This document shows positions 18,234-26,222 of a stretch of 64,000 bases of DNA, in pieces. The stretch is from the NCBI RefSeq assembly GCF_900142295.1, contig NZ_FSRL01000001.1, forward strand, positions 1,364,001-1,428,000. The letters run 5' to 3'. The notes beneath the pieces were generated by a model. That model did not search any database. It saw nothing but the letters and a program-made list of their open reading frames with translations, and was not told the DNA's origin. Positions within the stretch are counted from its first letter, which is position 1. Every line of letters begins with the position of its first letter. The DNA is from Vannielia litorea (lineage in GTDB: Bacteria; Pseudomonadota; Alphaproteobacteria; Rhodobacterales; Rhodobacteraceae). The position numbers and the translations under genes are program-made.

Positions 18234-19073
18234 TCAGGCCCGCCGTGTGCTGCGAAAGCCCGAAGGGGTCAGCCCGGTGCGCTCGTGAAACAGGCGCGAG
18301 AAGTAGGCCGAGGAGCGGTAGCCCAGCATCTCGGCCACCCGGCGCACCGGCATGTCGGTCTCCACCAGCAGGCGTCGGGCCTCGTAGCCCAGCCGGTCGG
18401 CGAGGATGGCCGAGGCGGGGCGGCCGCAGGTGGCGCGGCAGGCGCGGCTGAGGTGGGTGGAGGTGACGCCAAGCCCCTCGGCATAGTCCGAGACCGACTG
18501 GCCGGTATAGAGCCCGCGCTCGATGGCATCGGTGTAGCGGCGGGCGAGGCGGCGCGCGGCGCTGTCGGCCACCGCATCCTGCGCGCCGGCGTGCTGGCGC
18601 TCGATCCAGACCGAGAGCAGCCCGCCCTGATGGGTCAGGGCCTTGTCGCGGGCCGGGCGGCTGCCGTCGATCTCGCGCTGCATGGTTTCGAGAAGGGTGG
18701 TGATCTCGCCCTGCGCCAGCGCGTCGCGCACCCGGAGGTGGCAGGGCTCGGCGGGCAGGTCGATGCCGGACTCCTCGCTGAAGAAGACGGCGGTGCCGTA
18801 GACCTGCGCAGTGACCTCGAAGCCGAACATGGTGCGCGGCGGGATGAAGATGGCGTTGTGGGCACCGTAGCCGCGGGTGGTGCCGGCGACGGTGATCCGG
18901 CCCTGGCCGCGGGTGAACCACAGCATCAGCGGCATGCGGTAGCTGCGCATCGCCTCGGTGCGCCACTTGCCGCCCGAGGCCAGGCGGGCCAGCGGCACAA
19001 GCTCGATGGGCGCCTTGGGCGTGGCGGGCGTCAGGGGGCCGGTGACCGGGCGCGAGGTGGGGCGGGGCATCAT
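18234..19073 (-). CDS. AraC-family transcriptional regulator
   Basis: A 279-residue regulator. The N-terminal ~170 residues look like a cupin-type sensing domain. The C-terminal ~90 residues hold two helix-turn-helix motifs (VSDYAEGLGVTSTHLSRACR and PVRRVAEMLGYRSSAYFSRL), followed by the family ending FHERTGLTPSGFR. It is just upstream, on the same strand, of the dipeptide-type transporter and probably controls it. Either of two adjacent ATGs (19073 or 19070) could start it; neither has a strong ribosome-binding site. Confidence 0.9.
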   Translation of the reverse strand: MMPRPTSRPVTGPLTPATPKAPIELVPLARLASGGKWRTEAMRSYRMPLMLWFTRGQGRITVAGTTRGYGAHNAIFIPPRTMFGFEVTAQVYGTAVFFSEESGIDLPAEPCHLRVRDALAQGEITTLLETMQREIDGSRPARDKALTHQGGLLSVWIERQHAGAQDAVADSAARRLARRYTDAIERGLYTGQSVSDYAEGLGVTSTHLSRACRATCGRPASAILADRLGYEARRLLVETDMPVRRVAEMLGYRSSAYFSRLFHERTGLTPSGFRSTRRA

Positions 19074-19270
19074 GGTGGCGGCAGTTTCCCGACAGGCGAA
19101 CGCGGCGCAGAGTGGCGGGGCGGCGCGGGGCGATCAAGGGGGCAGTTCGGGGCGATGCAGGAAAACCGCACATCGCCCGACGTGCCGCTCGACCGGGCAT
19201 CGCGGGGCGGGGATGCAGGCTCTGTGGCACATCTCGGGGCAGCGGAGGGCAGGGCCGCCGCATGTGGTGC

Positions 19271-20140
19271 TCAGAGGGCTGCGCCGGGCACGATTTGCCA
19301 GTCCTTCATCCGCGACCGGAACCAGCTGCGCTGCCGTTTGGCATATTGCCGTGTTGAAATTTTGGCACGTTCGGTGGCGTCGGCGAGGGGTATCTCGCCG
19401 CGCAGATGGGCGATCAGCTCGGGCGCGCCGATGGCCTTGGCGGAGGGCAGGGCCGGGGACCAGCCTGAGAGATTCGCCCGCGCCTCCTCCAGTGCGCCGG
19501 CCTCGATCATCAGCTCGAAGCGGCGGGCGATGCGGGGGGTGAGCCAGTCTTTCGGGGCATCGACAAGAAAGGGCTGGGCCGAGGACAGCGGCAGCAGGGG
19601 CGGCGGGGTATCCTCCTGCCAGCGCCAGAGCGGCTTGCCGGTGGCGGCCTGCACCTCGAAGGCGCGCTGCACCCGCGCGCGGTTGGCGCAGTCGATCCGG
19701 GCCTTCTGGGGCTCGTCCAGCGCGGCCAGCAGGGCGGCGAGCGGCAGGGCATCGGCCTCGGCGCGCACCTCGGGTGGCACCTCGGGGATCACCGCCAGCC
19801 CCTCGGTGAGCGCGGTAAAATAGAGCCCGGTGCCGCCCACGAGGATCGGGCGGGAGCCGGAGGCGAGCCGCGGCACCACCTCGCGCAGCCAGTGGCCGAC
19901 GGAATAGGCCCTGTCGCCGGGCACGTGGCCGTAGAGCGCGTGGGGGGCTGCGGCCTCCTCCGCGGTGGAGGGGCGGGCGGTGAGCACGCGCCAGTTGGCA
20001 AAGACCTGAAGGGCATCGGCATTGACGATGCAGCCGCCGGACCGGCTGGCGATCTCGAGCGCGAGCGCCGATTTTCCGCTTGCTGTCGGCCCGGCGATGA
20101 GCACCGGGCGCTCCGCGTCGAGCGATTTCCAGTCGATCAT
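19271..20140 (-). CDS. miaA: tRNA dimethylallyltransferase
   Basis: Adds the isopentenyl group to A37 of tRNAs that read UNN codons. The 289-residue product begins [15 protein letters not shown] with the P-loop GPTASGKS at 17-24, then the substrate-binding NADALQVF and GGTGLYF motifs and the C-terminal [13 protein letters not shown] signature. In-frame starts farther upstream would add about 100 unconserved residues running into pyrH. It is divergent from pyrH, with an 85-bp shared promoter region. Confidence 0.95.
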   Translation of the reverse strand: MIDWKSLDAERPVLIAGPTASGKSALALEIASRSGGCIVNADALQVFANWRVLTARPSTAEEAAAPHALYGHVPGDRAYSVGHWLREVVPRLASGSRPILVGGTGLYFTALTEGLAVIPEVPPEVRAEADALPLAALLAALDEPQKARIDCANRARVQRAFEVQAATGKPLWRWQEDTPPPLLPLSSAQPFLVDAPKDWLTPRIARRFELMIEAGALEEARANLSGWSPALPSAKAIGAPELIAHLRGEIPLADATERAKISTRQYAKRQRSWFRSRMKDWQIVPGAAL

Positions 20141-20225
20141 GCCTTGTGCCGATATCCGCCGTTGAACCCGCCTGCAAATTCCGACATTTTGCGCCGCAGT
20201 TGCAAGAGACCCCGGGGAGAGCGTG

Positions 20226-20963
20226 ATGATGGATGCAGGCGGAGACGGGGCAGGGACCAAGTATCGCAGGGTTCTTCTGAAGATCTCGGGCGAGGCGCTG
20301 ATGGGCGACCAGGGCTTTGGCCTGCACCCGCCCACGGTGGAGCGCATCGCCCGCGAGGTGAAGAGCGTGGCCGATCTGGGCGTCGAGATCTGCATGGTGA
20401 TCGGGGGCGGCAACATCTTTCGCGGCCTCGCCGGCGCGGCGCAGGGTATGGAGCGGACCACGGCCGATTACATGGGCATGCTCGCCACGGTGATGAACGC
20501 GCTGGCGATGCAGGGCGCGCTGGAGAGCCTGGGCATTCATACGCGGGTGATCAGCGCGATCCCGATGGACCAGGTCTGCGAGCCCTACATCCGCCGCCGC
20601 GCGGTGCGCCACCTGGAGAAGAAGCGGGTGTGCATCTTTGCCGCCGGCACCGGCAACCCCTATTTCACCACCGATACCGCGGCGACGCTGCGGGCCAACG
20701 AGATGGCCTGCGAGGCGATCTTCAAGGGCACCAAGGTGGACGGGATCTATGACATGGACCCCAAGCTGCACCCCGAGGCCAAGCGCTATGACCGGGTGAG
20801 CTATGACGAGGTGCTGATGAAGAACCTCAAGGTGATGGATGCGAGTGCGATTGCGCTGGCGCGCGACAACAACCTGCCGATCATCGTGTTCAGCCTCGAC
20901 GAACCGGGCGGGTTCACGAGCATCCTGGCGGGCGAGGGCACCTGCACCGTGGTGAAGGGGTAG
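20226..20963 (+). CDS. pyrH: UMP kinase
   Basis: Phosphorylates UMP to UDP; an amino-acid-kinase-fold enzyme. The product is about 245 residues with [14 protein letters not shown] near the N-terminus, the nucleotide-binding GGGNIFRG, the [17 protein letters not shown] core and the [14 protein letters not shown] segment. A GTG and two ATGs stand in a row (20223, 20226, 20229); the GGGGAGA at 20214-20220 best fits the first ATG. frr follows 94 bases later, the usual pyrH-frr order. Confidence 0.96.
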   Translation: MMDAGGDGAGTKYRRVLLKISGEALMGDQGFGLHPPTVERIAREVKSVADLGVEICMVIGGGNIFRGLAGAAQGMERTTADYMGMLATVMNALAMQGALESLGIHTRVISAIPMDQVCEPYIRRRAVRHLEKKRVCIFAAGTGNPYFTTDTAATLRANEMACEAIFKGTKVDGIYDMDPKLHPEAKRYDRVSYDEVLMKNLKVMDASAIALARDNNLPIIVFSLDEPGGFTSILAGEGTCTVVKG

Positions 20964-21057
20964 GGCGTTCGATTGGCGGGGCGCAGGCCCCCGGGGCGTT
21001 TGAATTGTGCCGCGCGCTGGCTTAGAAGCGCGGGCAGACTGAGGAGAGGGCAGAGAC

Positions 21058-21615
21058 ATGTCTGACGATTTCGAGCTGGATACCGACGATCTGGAGCGCC
21101 GGATGGATGGCGCCCTCGCCAACCTGCGGACCGAGTTTGCCTCGCTGAGGACCGGCCGGGCCTCGGCCTCGATGCTGGAGCCGGTGCAGGTGGAGGCCTA
21201 TGGCCAGATGACCCCGATCAACCAGGTGGGCACCGTCAACGTGCCCGAGCCGCGGATGGTGACGATCAACGTCTGGGACAAGGGGTTGGTGAACGCGGTG
21301 GAAAAGGCCATTCGCAACTCGGGCCTTGGGATCAATCCGCAGATGAACGGCACGATCATCATGCTGCCGATCCCCGAGCTGAACGAGGAGCGCCGCCGCG
21401 AGCTGAGCAAGGTGGCCGCGCAATATGCCGAGAGCGCCCGGGTCGCGGTGCGCAACGTGCGACAGGACGGGATGCAGCAGATCAAGAAGGCCGACAAGCT
21501 GGCCGAGGACGACCAGAAGCTCTGGGAATCCGAGGTGCAGGAGATGACCGACGCCCATATCAAGAAGATCGACGCGGCGCTGGAGGCCAAGCAGGCGGAG
21601 ATCATGCAGGTCTGA
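21058..21615 (+). CDS. frr: Ribosome-recycling factor
   Basis: With EF-G, splits the post-termination ribosome. The 185-residue protein has the RRF signature [20 protein letters not shown], the [10 protein letters not shown] segment and the long C-terminal helix with [31 protein letters not shown] ribosome-binding region lies just upstream. The 94-bp gap from pyrH has a TTGAAT / TAGAAG promoter-like pair, so it may have its own promoter as well as read-through. Confidence 0.97.
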   Translation: MSDDFELDTDDLERRMDGALANLRTEFASLRTGRASASMLEPVQVEAYGQMTPINQVGTVNVPEPRMVTINVWDKGLVNAVEKAIRNSGLGINPQMNGTIIMLPIPELNEERRRELSKVAAQYAESARVAVRNVRQDGMQQIKKADKLAEDDQKLWESEVQEMTDAHIKKIDAALEAKQAEIMQV

Positions 21616-21792
21616 CCGGCATGGGATCCGGTAACCATTTCGCAAGGCCGGGCGCGTAGGACTGGGGCCGGGTCTGCGGCCCGGGCCCGAACCTGCCGCG
21701 ATGCGGCGCGAATCTGGCATTGCGGGCCGGGCCGGGTTAAAGACGGCAAAGCCGCCGCCCGAACAGGGCGGTGCGGTCAGGAGGCCGGCAGT

Positions 21793-22518
21793 ATGGCGAA
21801 ACAGGCGAGCGAAGGCTCTGCACCGCGGCACGTTGCGATCATCATGGACGGCAATGGACGCTGGGCCACGCGCCGGGGCCGCCCGAGGCTGTTCGGCCAC
21901 CAGGCGGGTGCCCGGCGGGTGCGCGAGATCGTGGAGGCCTGCCCGGATCTGGGTGTGGAATACCTCACCATCTTTGCCTTCAGCACCGAGAACTGGAAGC
22001 GGACCCAGGCCGAGGTGGCCGGGCTGATGCTGCTGTTCCGCCGCTACATCACCAAGGAGGCGCAGCGCCTGCTGGCAAAGGGCGTGCGGGTGCGGTTCAT
22101 CGGCGACCGGGTGCGGCTGGATGCCAAGCTGGTGGCGCTGATGGACGAGCTGGAGGCGATGACTGCGGGCAACACCAAGGTGCATCTGACCATCGCGCTC
22201 AACTACGGCGGGCGCGACGAGGTGACCCGCGCCACCCAGCGCCTCGCCGTCGAGGTGGCTGCCAGCCGGATCCGGCCCGAGGAGGTGGATGCCGAGACGC
22301 TGAGCCGGTTTCTCGACACCTGCATGCTGCCCGACCCGGACCTGGTCATCCGCACCAGCGGCGAGGCGCGGATCAGCAACTTCCTGCTGTGGCAGTCGGC
22401 CTATGCCGAATACGAGTTTGTCGACACGCTCTGGCCGGATTTCTCGGCGGCGTGCTTTGCGGAAGTGATCGAGGGGTTTGCCGCCCGTGACAGGCGGTTC
22501 GGGGCAGTGAAAGCATGA
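21793..22518 (+). CDS. uppS: Isoprenyl transferase (undecaprenyl diphosphate synthase)
   Basis: Condenses isopentenyl units onto farnesyl diphosphate to make the undecaprenyl carrier used for peptidoglycan and O-antigen. The 241-residue cis-prenyltransferase shows MDGNGRWATRRG with catalytic Asp19, FAFSTENWKR and the C-terminal RTSGEARISNFLLWQSAYAEYEF block. The stop overlaps cdsA by four bases. The 177 bp after frr is GC-rich with short inverted repeats but no definite terminator. Confidence 0.96.
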   Translation: MAKQASEGSAPRHVAIIMDGNGRWATRRGRPRLFGHQAGARRVREIVEACPDLGVEYLTIFAFSTENWKRTQAEVAGLMLLFRRYITKEAQRLLAKGVRVRFIGDRVRLDAKLVALMDELEAMTAGNTKVHLTIALNYGGRDEVTRATQRLAVEVAASRIRPEEVDAETLSRFLDTCMLPDPDLVIRTSGEARISNFLLWQSAYAEYEFVDTLWPDFSAACFAEVIEGFAARDRRFGAVKA

Positions 22519-23297
22519 GCGGAAAGTGGGACGATCTGGCGCCGCGGGTGATCGCTGGTGCTGTCATGGTGGTTGTCGGCGTGGCGGCGATCCGGGCCGG
22601 GGGCATCTGGTTTCAGATGCTGGCGGTCTTCGTGACCGCGGTCATGGTCTGGGAGCTTGCCAGCATGATCAAGCGCGAGGGCGACAGCGCCATGCTGCTC
22701 GCGGCGATCACCGCCTCGGTGCTCTCTGGCCTTCTGGCGCAGGAGGCGGATTGGGCCCTGCTGCTGCTGTTCCTGCCGCCGGTGGTGGGCACGGCGATGA
22801 TGCCGCGCGAGAGGGTGACCTTCTTTCTCTTCGCGCTGGGGATCATGGCCGCCGGGTGGGGGCTGGTCACCTTCCGGGCGGAATACGGCGGGACATGGCT
22901 GTTCTGGCTGGTGATCGTGGTCGTGGTGACCGATGTGGCGGGCTATTTTGCCGGGCGGATGATCGGCGGGCCGAAGTTCTGGCCCAAGGTCAGCCCGAAG
23001 AAGACCTGGAGCGGCACGGTGGCGGGCTGGATCGGCGCGGCCTGCGTGGGCGCGCTGTTTCTCACCTTCACCAACGCCGGGCGCGACCTGATCTGGATCT
23101 CGGCGGTACTCGCCTTCGCCAGCCAGATGGGCGACATCGCGGAATCGGCCCTGAAGCGGCGGATGGGCGTGAAGGACAGCTCGGCGCTGATCCCCGGCCA
23201 CGGCGGGCTCTTCGACCGCTTCGACGGGCTGCTGGGCGCGGCGATCTTCCTGCTGCTGGTGGCGATGGTCGTCGATGTGCCCGAGGTGCGGATTTGA
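22515..23297 (+). CDS. cdsA: Phosphatidate cytidylyltransferase
   Basis: Inner-membrane enzyme making CDP-diacylglycerol from phosphatidic acid and CTP, the entry to phospholipid head-group synthesis. The 260-residue protein has about seven spans. The C-terminal CdsA signature is SQMGDIAESALKRRMGVKDS..LIPGHGGLFDRFDG, here given in parts. Overlaps of four bases link it to uppS upstream and dxr downstream. Confidence 0.95.
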   Translation: MSGKWDDLAPRVIAGAVMVVVGVAAIRAGGIWFQMLAVFVTAVMVWELASMIKREGDSAMLLAAITASVLSGLLAQEADWALLLLFLPPVVGTAMMPRERVTFFLFALGIMAAGWGLVTFRAEYGGTWLFWLVIVVVVTDVAGYFAGRMIGGPKFWPKVSPKKTWSGTVAGWIGAACVGALFLTFTNAGRDLIWISAVLAFASQMGDIAESALKRRMGVKDSSALIPGHGGLFDRFDGLLGAAIFLLLVAMVVDVPEVRI

Positions 23298-24469
23298 AGC
23301 GCGTCACCCTGCTCGGGTCCACGGGCTCCATCGGAGAGAGCGCGCTGGACCTGATCGGGCGCGGCGGGTTCAGGGTGGAGGCCGTGACCGGCGGGCGCAA
23401 CCTGGCACGGCTGGCCGAACAGGCGGTCGAGACCGGCGCGGCGTTGGCAGTGACCTGTTTTTCCGAGTGTTACGAAGAGCTTGCGGCCCGCCTTGAAGGC
23501 ACGGACGTGGAGGTGGCGGCGGGCCCTGACGCGGTGGCGCAGGCCGCCGGCCGGCCTGCCGACCTGGTGCTGAACGGGATCGTCGGCGCGGCGGGGTTGC
23601 AGCCCTCCCTGGCCGCGCTGACGGCCGGGAGCACGCTGGCGCTGGCCAACAAGGAGAGCCTTGTCTGTGCCGGGCCGCTGGTGATGGCCACGGCCGCGCG
23701 ACATGGCGGGCGGGTGCTGCCGGTGGACAGCGAACATTCGGCGGTGTTCCAGGCGCTGGTGGGTGAAGACATCGGCGCCGTCGAACGGGTGGTGATCACC
23801 GCCTCGGGCGGCGCGTTTCGGGACTGGCCGCTGGAGGAGATCGCCCGGGCCACGCCGGAGCAGGCGGCGACCCATCCGAATTGGGATATGGGCCAGCGGA
23901 TCACCATCGACTCGGCCTCGATGTTCAACAAGGCGCTCGAAGTGATTGAAGCGCATGAATTTTTCGGTCTTGCGCCGGAGCAGATCGAGGTGCTGGTGCA
24001 TCCGCAGAGCGCGGTGCATGCGCTGGTGGGCTTTGTCGATGGCGCGATGATGGCGCATCTGGGCGCGCCCGACATGCGCCACGCGATCGGCTATGCGCTG
24101 AACTGGCCGGAGCGGGCCGCGCTGCCGGTGGACCGGCTCGACCTGGCCGCGCTCGGACGGCTCGACTTTGCCACGCCGGACCCGGCGCGCTACCCGGCTC
24201 TCGGCCTCGCCTGGGAGGTGATGCGCGCGGGCGGTCTGATGGGCGCGGTGTTCAATGCCGCCAAGGAGGCCGCGCTCGACGGATTTCTCGACCGCCGGAT
24301 CGGCTTTGCCGACATGGCGCGGATCGTGGAACGGGTGATGGGCCGCATGGCCTCGCAAACCGGCCTTAACAATGACATGATGAGCCTTGATAACGTGCTG
24401 CAAGCAGACCAGATGGCACGGCAACTGGCCCGAGAGGCCATGGCTGAGGCAAAAGAGGCGACGGGCTAG
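23294..24469 (+). CDS. dxr: 1-deoxy-D-xylulose 5-phosphate reductoisomerase
   Basis: Makes MEP, the committed step of the non-mevalonate isoprenoid route that feeds uppS. A TTG start at 23294 overlaps the cdsA stop and yields 391 residues, the family length; no in-frame ATG precedes the NADPH-binding GSTGSIG at 8-14. ALANKESLV (Lys120-Glu121), the metal ligands in DSEH (Asp145, Glu147) and HPNWDMG at 194-200 are all present. Followed three bases later by rseP. Confidence 0.96.
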   Translation: MKRVTLLGSTGSIGESALDLIGRGGFRVEAVTGGRNLARLAEQAVETGAALAVTCFSECYEELAARLEGTDVEVAAGPDAVAQAAGRPADLVLNGIVGAAGLQPSLAALTAGSTLALANKESLVCAGPLVMATAARHGGRVLPVDSEHSAVFQALVGEDIGAVERVVITASGGAFRDWPLEEIARATPEQAATHPNWDMGQRITIDSASMFNKALEVIEAHEFFGLAPEQIEVLVHPQSAVHALVGFVDGAMMAHLGAPDMRHAIGYALNWPERAALPVDRLDLAALGRLDFATPDPARYPALGLAWEVMRAGGLMGAVFNAAKEAALDGFLDRRIGFADMARIVERVMGRMASQTGLNNDMMSLDNVLQADQMARQLAREAMAEAKEATG

Positions 24470-24472
24470 GGT

Positions 24473-25840
24473 ATGGATTTCTTCGGGATCGTGGGAGGCA
24501 CGGCAGGATATGTCGTGGCCTTCATCGTGGCGCTTTCGATCATCGTGGCGGTGCATGAATACGGCCATTACATCGTGGGCCGCTGGTGCGGGATCCATGC
24601 CGAGGTGTTCTCGCTCGGCTTTGGCAAGGTGCTCTACACCCGGACCGACAAGCGCGGCACCGAGTGGCAGGTGGCGGCCTTGCCCTTTGGCGGCTACGTC
24701 AAGTTCATGGGCGATGCCAACGCGGCCTCGGCGGGCGCCGACGGCGAGGCGATGGCGGGGCTCAGCGCGGCCGAGAAGCGCCGCACCATGCCGGGCGCGC
24801 CCCTGTGGGCAAGGGCCGCGACGGTGGCGGCGGGGCCGGTGTTCAACTTCATTCTCAGCCTGGTCATCTTCAGCGCGATGGTGGCCCTTCGCGGCGTGCC
24901 GACCGAGCCGGTGCAGGTGGGCGCGTTGCAGCCGCTGCCGCAGCAGGTGAGGGTGCTGGAGGCGGGCGACACGATCCTGGAGATCGGCGGCACCGAAATC
25001 ACCGATATCGGCAGCCTCTACGACGCGACCGCCGCGCTCGACCTCACGCGCCCGGTGTCTTACCGGATCGAGCGCGAGGGCGCGGAGATGATCGTGGAGG
25101 GCACGACGCCGTTTCCGCCGCTCATTGCGAGCGTGAGCCCGCATTCGGCGGCGATCGACGCGGGCCTCGAGGTGGGTGACGTGATCACCAGCGTCGACGG
25201 CGTTGCGATTACCGCCTTCAAGGAATTGCAGGAGGCCGTTCGGCTGGGCGAGGGCAAGCCGGTGGCGCTGAAGGTCTGGCGCGACGGGCAGGTGCTCGAT
25301 TTCACCATGACCCCGCGCCGCACCGACCTGCCGACCGCCGATGGCGGTTTCGAGACGCGCTACCTGATCGGGATCAACGGGGGCCTGGCCTTCGAGCCCG
25401 CGACCGACCGGCTGGGGCCTTTTGCGGCGCTGGGATACGGGGTGAAGCAGACCTGGTTCATCGTGACAAGTTCGATCAACGGCCTGGCCAAGATGATCTC
25501 GGGCGCGATCTCGAGCTGCAACCTGAGCGGGCCGCTGAAGATTGCCACCACGGCAGGGCAGATGGCCAGCCAGGGGGGCGAGAGCTTTATCTGGTTCGTG
25601 GCGGTGCTTTCCACCGCCGTGGGGCTGCTCAACCTGTTTCCGATCCCGGTGCTCGACGGCGGGCACCTGGTGTTTCACGCCTGGGAGGCCGTCTCGGGCA
25701 AGCCGCCCCCCGAGAAGGCGCTGAACATCCTGATGATGATCGGGCTGACGCTGATCCTGAGCCTGATGGTCTTTGCGCTCGGCAACGACCTGTTCTGCGA
25801 GGGCGGGCTGTTCTGGAAGATCCGGAGCTGGTTCGCCTGA
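24473..25840 (+). CDS. rseP: RIP metalloprotease RseP
   Basis: Site-2-type intramembrane protease that cuts anti-sigma factors and spent signal peptides. The 455-residue protein has zinc motif HEYGH (His28, Glu29, His32) in the first span and a tandem PDZ region at about 115-300. The second catalytic motif PVLDGGH has Asp395 in a C-terminal span. It lies in the usual dxr-rseP-bamA order. A 126-bp gap and a 43-residue gene separate it from bamA. Confidence 0.95.
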   Translation: MDFFGIVGGTAGYVVAFIVALSIIVAVHEYGHYIVGRWCGIHAEVFSLGFGKVLYTRTDKRGTEWQVAALPFGGYVKFMGDANAASAGADGEAMAGLSAAEKRRTMPGAPLWARAATVAAGPVFNFILSLVIFSAMVALRGVPTEPVQVGALQPLPQQVRVLEAGDTILEIGGTEITDIGSLYDATAALDLTRPVSYRIEREGAEMIVEGTTPFPPLIASVSPHSAAIDAGLEVGDVITSVDGVAITAFKELQEAVRLGEGKPVALKVWRDGQVLDFTMTPRRTDLPTADGGFETRYLIGINGGLAFEPATDRLGPFAALGYGVKQTWFIVTSSINGLAKMISGAISSCNLSGPLKIATTAGQMASQGGESFIWFVAVLSTAVGLLNLFPIPVLDGGHLVFHAWEAVSGKPPPEKALNILMMIGLTLILSLMVFALGNDLFCEGGLFWKIRSWFA

Positions 25841-25966
25841 GCCTCGGATCGCCGCGCCCGGCCTGCCCTGAAATTGCCACATTTCGGGTGGGGCGGGCCA
25901 AAATGGTGCCATGATCCGCCCTTAGACAGGTTGCCGAACCAAACCGGGAACCGCAGGGGCAGACCC

Positions 25967-26098
25967 ATGCAAACCATGACTCAAGGATATCGCAGCCTGA
26001 GCCTGATCGTCCGGCTCAACCTCGACCGGATGCTCTATGTCGCCACCATCGTGGCTGCGCTCGGCGGCGGCGCCTGGCTCGGCTCGCTGTTCAACTGA
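25967..26098 (+). CDS. Small membrane protein, 43 aa
   Basis: A 43-residue reading frame with an AGGGG ribosome-binding sequence about 10 bases upstream of its ATG. The first 22 residues are polar with a basic/aromatic patch (YRSLSLIVRLNLDRM). Residues 23-41 form one membrane span (LYVATIVAALGGGAWLGSL). A terminator hairpin follows 28 bases after the stop. It sits between rseP and bamA; function unknown. The coding call rests on RBS, composition and the clean single-span product. Confidence 0.6.
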   Translation: MQTMTQGYRSLSLIVRLNLDRMLYVATIVAALGGGAWLGSLFN

Positions 26099-26126
26099 GC
26101 ACAGACAGCTGAAGCATTGAGGAAAC

Positions 26127-26144
26127 AGGCGCCCACGGGCGCCT
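26127..26144 (+). terminator. Terminator after the 43-residue gene
   Basis: AGGCGCCC and GGGCGCCT form a perfect 8-bp inverted repeat around AC, followed by TTCC. It separates the rseP transcript from the promoter-like element just before bamA. The T run is short. Confidence 0.6.
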
Positions 26145-26153
26145 TTCCGCGCT

Positions 26154-26182
26154 TTGACACCATGCCCAATACCCGCTAGTGA
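26154..26182 (+). promoter_or_regulatory. Candidate promoter of the bamA operon
   Basis: TTGACA at 26154-26159, a 17-base spacer and TAGTGA at 26177-26182 form a promoter-like pair directly after the terminator hairpin. The -35 is perfect and the -10 weak. It would drive bamA and the genes after it. Confidence 0.5.
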
Positions 26183-26222
26183 AGTTGGATAACAAAAGGC
26201 GGTAAATTTGGGGACTGTGGGC

